From contig OZ024744.1 of assembly GCA_964016885.1 (NCBI GenBank), forward strand, positions 65,821,235 through 65,885,234: DNA of 64,000 nt, given 5' to 3'. Numbering within the stretch: position 1 is the stretch's first letter; the number at the start of each line of letters is the position of its first letter. Position numbers and translations under genes: made by a program. The notes beneath the pieces were generated by a model, which was given only the letters and a program-made list of their open reading frames with translations, was not told where the DNA came from and did no database searches. Positions 59,370 to 64,000 of this stretch are shown one piece after another. The stretch is from Eledone cirrhosa. Lineage: Eukaryota; Mollusca; Cephalopoda; Octopoda; Eledonidae.

Positions 59370-60235
59370 TTGACTTGCGGAGCTGGGTTGCAAGGAGTGT
59401 TAAGACAGGCAGGTGGTGTGGGGATTAGCTGGTAGTCTGCTGGAATTTGCAGATGACATGGTATTACTTAACTTCTCAGAAGGTGATCCCTGACATGTAC
59501 TTGATAGGTTTGCTGCTGAATGTCCAATTGTCAGAATGAAAATCAGTGCTGCAAAGACTGAGACACATGTTCTCTAAAGGAAATCTGTGCAGTTCGAGTT
59601 CCACTAAAGCAGGTGAAGTTCAGGTATTGCGGTGCCATTTTCATGAGTGATGGAAGGCAGGAGGCTAAATTAAGTGCAATAATTGCAGGAGCTGGTGCAT
59701 TACTGCATCAGCTTCAGCACTTAGTAATGAGAAGGGAGGAAGGTATAAAAGCCAAAATCACTATCTTTAATTCAATATTTGTGCCAACCCTTAACTATTG
59801 TCATGAATCTTGGGTAATGACCAAACAAATATGATTGCAAATACAAGAGGCCAAAATGGGTTACCTCTGAAAGGTCTTTGGACTAACATTACTTGATAGA
59901 GTGCATAGCGCAATGATCAGGGAGTCACTCCAGGTAGAGTTGCTACTACTCAGAATTGAAAGATCACAGTTCAAGTACTATAGATATGTGGTCAGAATGT
60001 TGCAGGAAAGAATTACTGGACAGATTTTACTGGCAAAAACCAACTGACAGGAGATCCAGAGGTAAACCCTGAGCAAGATGGTTAAATAACAACCATCAGC
60101 TCAGGCTGGTCTCACTTGGGGGCCTAGTTGAATCAGTTGGAGACAGTTGCTTCTGGCAGGAACCACTGGAAGGTGTGCTTGGAGACTTTTCCCCCCACAT
60201 CCTCCCAGGAATAAGTGGGCAAAGAAGAAATTTTC
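59370..60235 (+). pseudogene. LINE-C RT C-terminal fragment
   Basis: Frames broken by indels encode LEFADDMVLL-like text (tttgcagatgacatggtatt, the RT catalytic box) near 59450. Then, from 59613, MKFRYCGAIFMSDGRQEAKL, IKAKITIFNSIFVPTLNYCH and ESWVMTKQI, and afterwards LLLRIERSQ and RITGQILLAK. A diverged non-LTR retrotransposon, distinct from A, B, D and E. Also present as a scrap at 31965. Confidence 0.85.
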
Positions 60236-60530
60236 CCTATATTTCATCAACAATCTACTAATTTTTTTGTATGGTATTCTATGGAAGAGAGTTGTAGAAT
60301 TAACTCATTCTTTGTTTGTTCTTGGTTAGATTTGTTTTATTTTGTGTTGTATTGTGTAATGTAATGTTCAGGAACGGCTTCTTCTGTGTGCATTCCACAT
60401 GCCCAAGCAGTCAGAAAAGTGTGTCACAAAGTTTACAAACATTCATTCATATATGCATATAAATTTGTATATTGTATTAGTCATCTAGTTTATTCAGTCA
60501 CTTGAAAGCTTGTGTTTTGTTATTGTGTTT
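60236..60530. other. Probable LINE-C 3' UTR or unique DNA
   Basis: tgttttattttgtgttgtat and gaacggcttcttctgtgtgc; no other copy in the window to set its end. Confidence 0.4.
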
Positions 60531-60536
60531 GGTTTA

Positions 60537-60655
<119 letters not shown>

Positions 60656-60814
60656 CAATATATATATTGTAATATATTATTTATGCCCGCTTATAATACG
60701 GTGTAATTCATGTTACATTCCCTGTTTGAAGCGTTTTCTTTTTTGAGAACATTTTCATCTATTCTATAGTCACAGTGCATTTGGTTCCTTCACATACTTT
60801 TTTTTTACTTGTTG

Positions 60815-60853
60815 CTTTCTTTCTTTCTCTTTCTCTCTCTCTTTTTCTTTTCT

Positions 60854-60900
<47 letters not shown>
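60815..60900. repeat. (CT)n microsatellite
   Basis: tttctctctctttttctttt then a 36-bp CT run. Confidence 0.95.
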
Positions 60901-60901
<1 letters not shown>

Positions 60902-61190
60902 TTAGTTTTTTTAATAGTATTTTTTCTTTTGTTTCTTTCTCTCTTTGTTACTTTTATTTTTTTTAGTATTTTTTCCTTCCGTTTTTCTTTTTTATTCTAC
61001 TGTACTGTTTGTTGTGTGTGTTTAATTTACTGTGTAGAATTTGTTTTAGTATTGTTCTTCAGTTTGGTCTTACTAAATTATTCCTTATATCTCTTATTGA
61101 CTCACGTTTGTATTTATTCTATTATTTTCATTGAAAAACTGTTTCCTTTTATGCAGGAAAATCTAAAAGGTTCCTCTGTGTGTATGTGCA
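60901..61190. other. T-rich unique DNA
   Basis: Pyrimidine-rich, no gene recognised. Confidence 0.5.
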
Positions 61191-61191
61191 A

Positions 61192-61275
61192 GTGTCAGTG
61201 TGTGTGTGTGTGTGTGTCTGCGAGTGTCCGTGTGTGAGGGTGTCCGTGTCTGCGAGTGTGTGCGAGTGTCCGTGT

Positions 61276-61314
<39 letters not shown>

Positions 61315-61490
61315 TGTATGTCTGTGTGTGTGTGTGTCTATGTGTGTGTGTCTGCGAGTGTCCGTGTGTGAGAGTGTCCGTGCGTGTGTGTGTCTGTATG
61401 TCTGTGTGTGTGTGTGTGTGTGTGTCTGCGAGTGTCCGTGTGTGTGTGTGTGTGTGTCTGTGTGTGTGTGTCTATGTGTGTGTAGAGGGG
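61192..61490. repeat. TG-rich array with gtctgcgagtgtccg unit
   Basis: tgtgtg runs broken by repeated ctgcgagtgtccgtgtgtga. Confidence 0.94.
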
Positions 61491-61674
61491 GGGGGAGTGT
61501 GTGGGCAGGTTGGTTGAGGTGTGGTGTGGTGTGGATTGCTTTGGCTGACGTTTAATATCCGAGTGGACATTCAGTGTCTACATGCATGCATACGTATGTA
61601 CGTAATACATACATACATATATACATGCATACATACATACATACACACACACACATACATTATATATACATGTA

Positions 61675-61677
61675 TGT

Positions 61678-61717
<40 letters not shown>

Positions 61718-61813
61718 GGTAAAATCCTGACCTAGCTTTACAACCACTCTGCATCTCTCCATGCATTGAGCACACCATGATTAGTGGTCTCCCTGGTCTC
61801 AGCACCACAGACG

Positions 61814-61870
<57 letters not shown>
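61675..61870. repeat. (GA)n and (CT)n-(TA)n microsatellites
   Basis: GA run at 61678-61713, CT at 61818-61845, TA at 61846-61872. The GA and CT runs are complementary and about 105 bp apart. Confidence 0.94.
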
Positions 61871-61871
<1 letters not shown>

Positions 61872-61936
61872 CAATATACACAAAATATAAAATACAAAAT
61901 ACATAAATACATACATACCACATACATAGATACATA

Positions 61937-61988
61937 TCATCATCATCATCATCATCATCATTTTACGTCCGCTTTTCCCTGCTTGCAT
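61937..61988 (-). repeat. LINE-A/SINE-II 3' tail fragment
   Basis: (CAT)n then ttttacgtccgcttttccct and gcttgca, then microsatellite. Confidence 0.8.
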
Positions 61989-62032
61989 ACACACACACAC
62001 ACGCATATATAGATATCTACACACACACACAA

Positions 62033-62079
<47 letters not shown>

Positions 62080-62135
62080 CACACAGATATATATATAGAT
62101 ATATATACACACACACACATATATATATATAGAAG

Positions 62136-62309
62136 TACATCCACACTGTAAACGTGGTTGGTGTTAGGAAGGGCATCCAGCCGTAGAAAACCCGCCAGAC
62201 AGTCCTATGCGAGCAAGACAACCAATCTTGCCTCAAGTGGGAAAACTCCCGTCCAAACCCATGCTAGCGTGGAAGATGGACGTTAAACGATGATGACGAT
62301 GATGATGAT

Positions 62310-62312
<3 letters not shown>
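62136..62312 (+). repeat. LINE-B 3' UTR fragment, plus
   Basis: cactgtaaacgtggttggtg, ttaggaagggcatccagccg, cccatgctagcgtggaagat and gttaaacgatgatgac. A CA run follows. Confidence 0.85.
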
Positions 62313-62352
<40 letters not shown>

Positions 62353-62427
62353 GGTCATTTATTAGTGTTTTGTGTAATGTATACTGATGTAATATGAATT
62401 ATTGTTGGTACATTATATTTGAAAAAA

Positions 62428-62633
62428 TATTGGTAGATTCGCAATATCCGTAGAGGGTCGACTGCCATGCTTTGCAGCATAGAGTTACGGCCCTTTACGA
62501 TACGACTTCAAATCCTGCCGAGGTTAGCTTTGCCTTTCATCCTAACGGTGGGGGGGGGGGGGTCGATGAAATAAAGTACCAGTAATACACTAGGGATAAT
62601 TGCTGGCCTTGTGCCAAAAGTAGAAACAATTAT
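62428..62633 (+). repeat. SINE-I copy with G13 run
   Basis: tggtagattcgcaatatccg, acgacttcaaatcctgccga (B box), cggtggggggggggggg and ccaaaagtagaaacaattat. Confidence 0.9.
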
Positions 62634-62814
62634 GTTTGAAAAAAGAAGGGGTGGTGGTGGGGGTGTGTTGGGGTGCATGTGTGGGGTGGGGTGACTGCTG
62701 CTACCCTAAGTTTCTACCTCAGTTGCAATGGATTTTAAAGTGCAAAAGACAAACAAACAAACAAACAACAACGATACACGTAGGAGACCCCAAAACTTTA
62801 AAACAATGTTGACA

Positions 62815-63250
62815 GTATATATTGATACACATTCATGCATCCACACACATACACATAACGCTTATATACCACTCATGCATACACACATATTCATATACAT
62901 ACACATGCATCCACACACATACACATAACGCTTATATACCACTCATGCATACACACACATTCATATACATACACATGCATCCACACACATACACATAACG
63001 CTTATATACCACTCATGCATACACACACATTCATATACATACACATGCATCCACACACATACGCATAACGCTTATATACCACTCATGCATACACACACAT
63101 TCATATACATACACATGCATCCACACACATACACATAACGCTTATATACCACTCATGCATACACACACATTCATATACATACACATGCATCCACACACAT
63201 ACACATAACGCTTATATACCACTCACACATACACACATTCATATACATAC
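62815..63250. repeat. 70-bp minisatellite
   Basis: Six units of gcatccacacacatacacat, aacgcttatataccactcat, gcatacacacacattcatat, acatacacat. A single base differs between most units. Confidence 0.95.
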
Positions 63251-64000
63251 ACATGCATCCACACACATACACATAACTCATATACACACACATGCGCACT
63301 CACACATACACACACATTCATATACATACACATGCGCACTCACACATACACACATTTATATACATACACATACACACATACACACATTTATATACATACA
63401 CATGCGCACTCACACATACACACATTTATATACATACACATACACACATTCATATACACACACATGCGCACTCACACATACACACATTCATATACATACA
63501 CATGCATCCACACACATACACATAACTCATATACACACACACATGCGCACTCACATATACACACATTCATATACACACACATGCGCACTCACATATACAC
63601 ACATTCATATACACACACATGCGCACTCACACATACACACATTCATATACATACACATGCGCACTCACACATACACACATTCATATACATACACATGCAT
63701 CCACACACATACACATAACTCATATACACACACACATGCGCACTCACACATACACACATTCATATACACACACATGCGCACTCACATACACGCATTCTTA
63801 TACACACACATGCATACACATACACATGTGTGCTCACACATACACACATTCATATACACACATGCACACATTCATATACATACATATGCATCCACACACA
63901 CATACACACACACAATGCATACATAATGTAAACATACACACACGAGTTTCAATAACATGTATATTTAGTTGTTTAAACACAAGGCACACACACTCACACA
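63251..64000. repeat. CA-rich array, degenerate continuation
   Basis: Mixed ~30-50 bp units of acatgcgcactcacacatac and acacattcatatacatacac, derived from the 70-bp unit. Runs to the window end. Confidence 0.93.

Overview
This is metazoan nuclear DNA, almost certainly from a cephalopod and most likely an octopus. Three things point there. The only host gene is a spliced animal kinesin. The repeats are tRNA-derived SINEs of the type known from octopus and squid genomes. The sequence is crowded with LINE relics, CA/TG/TA microsatellites and long minisatellites. No bacterial features, CRISPR array, rRNA or operon is present.

The gene is a KIF26-type (VAB-8/KIF26A/KIF26B) atypical kinesin on the minus strand. 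Eight coding exons can be placed from 34168 down to 4081: 34168-33971, 29201-29043, 26591-26499, 24563-24419, 18907-18745, 16175-12605, 10261-10038 and 4201-4081. Every junction is GT-AG, and all seven phases agree. They give about 1,557 codons that start inside the P-loop and run through the rest of the motor, a long serine-rich tail and a C-terminal coiled coil. The motor has a degenerate switch I and switch II, as expected for this non-motile family. Exons before the P-loop were not found, and a strong donor at 4080 says at least one more exon follows to the left. So 34.2-64 kb is probably 5' intron, and 1-4080 is intron or holds the terminal exon.

The rest is mobile and repetitive DNA. 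(1) A 3.69-kb hAT-type transposon (5576-9265) has terminal inverted repeats and an 8-bp target duplication. It carries a broken transposase and a minisatellite split by a reverse-transcriptase fragment. (2) A TTAA-flanked MITE family has about seven copies, two of them exactly 216 bp; a second, smaller TTAA element is at 21586-21701, and a second hAT-like element at 51244-52002. (3) At least five LINE lineages are present, here called A-E, plus a Penelope-like GIY-YIG fragment. (4) Two major tRNA-derived SINE families are present; SINE-II shares its 3' tail with LINE-A. (5) Long foldback sequences occur at 3253, 38636, 51007 and 56962. (6) Large minisatellites have units of 10, 20, 21, 23, about 40, 47 and 70 bp. 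Many long open frames in the window are only translations of these arrays.

Layout: 0-34 kb, KIF26 exons with repeat-rich introns; 35-45 kb, mainly tandem arrays; 45-63 kb, nested LINE/SINE/Penelope/hAT relics; 62.8-64 kb, a CA-rich 70-bp array.
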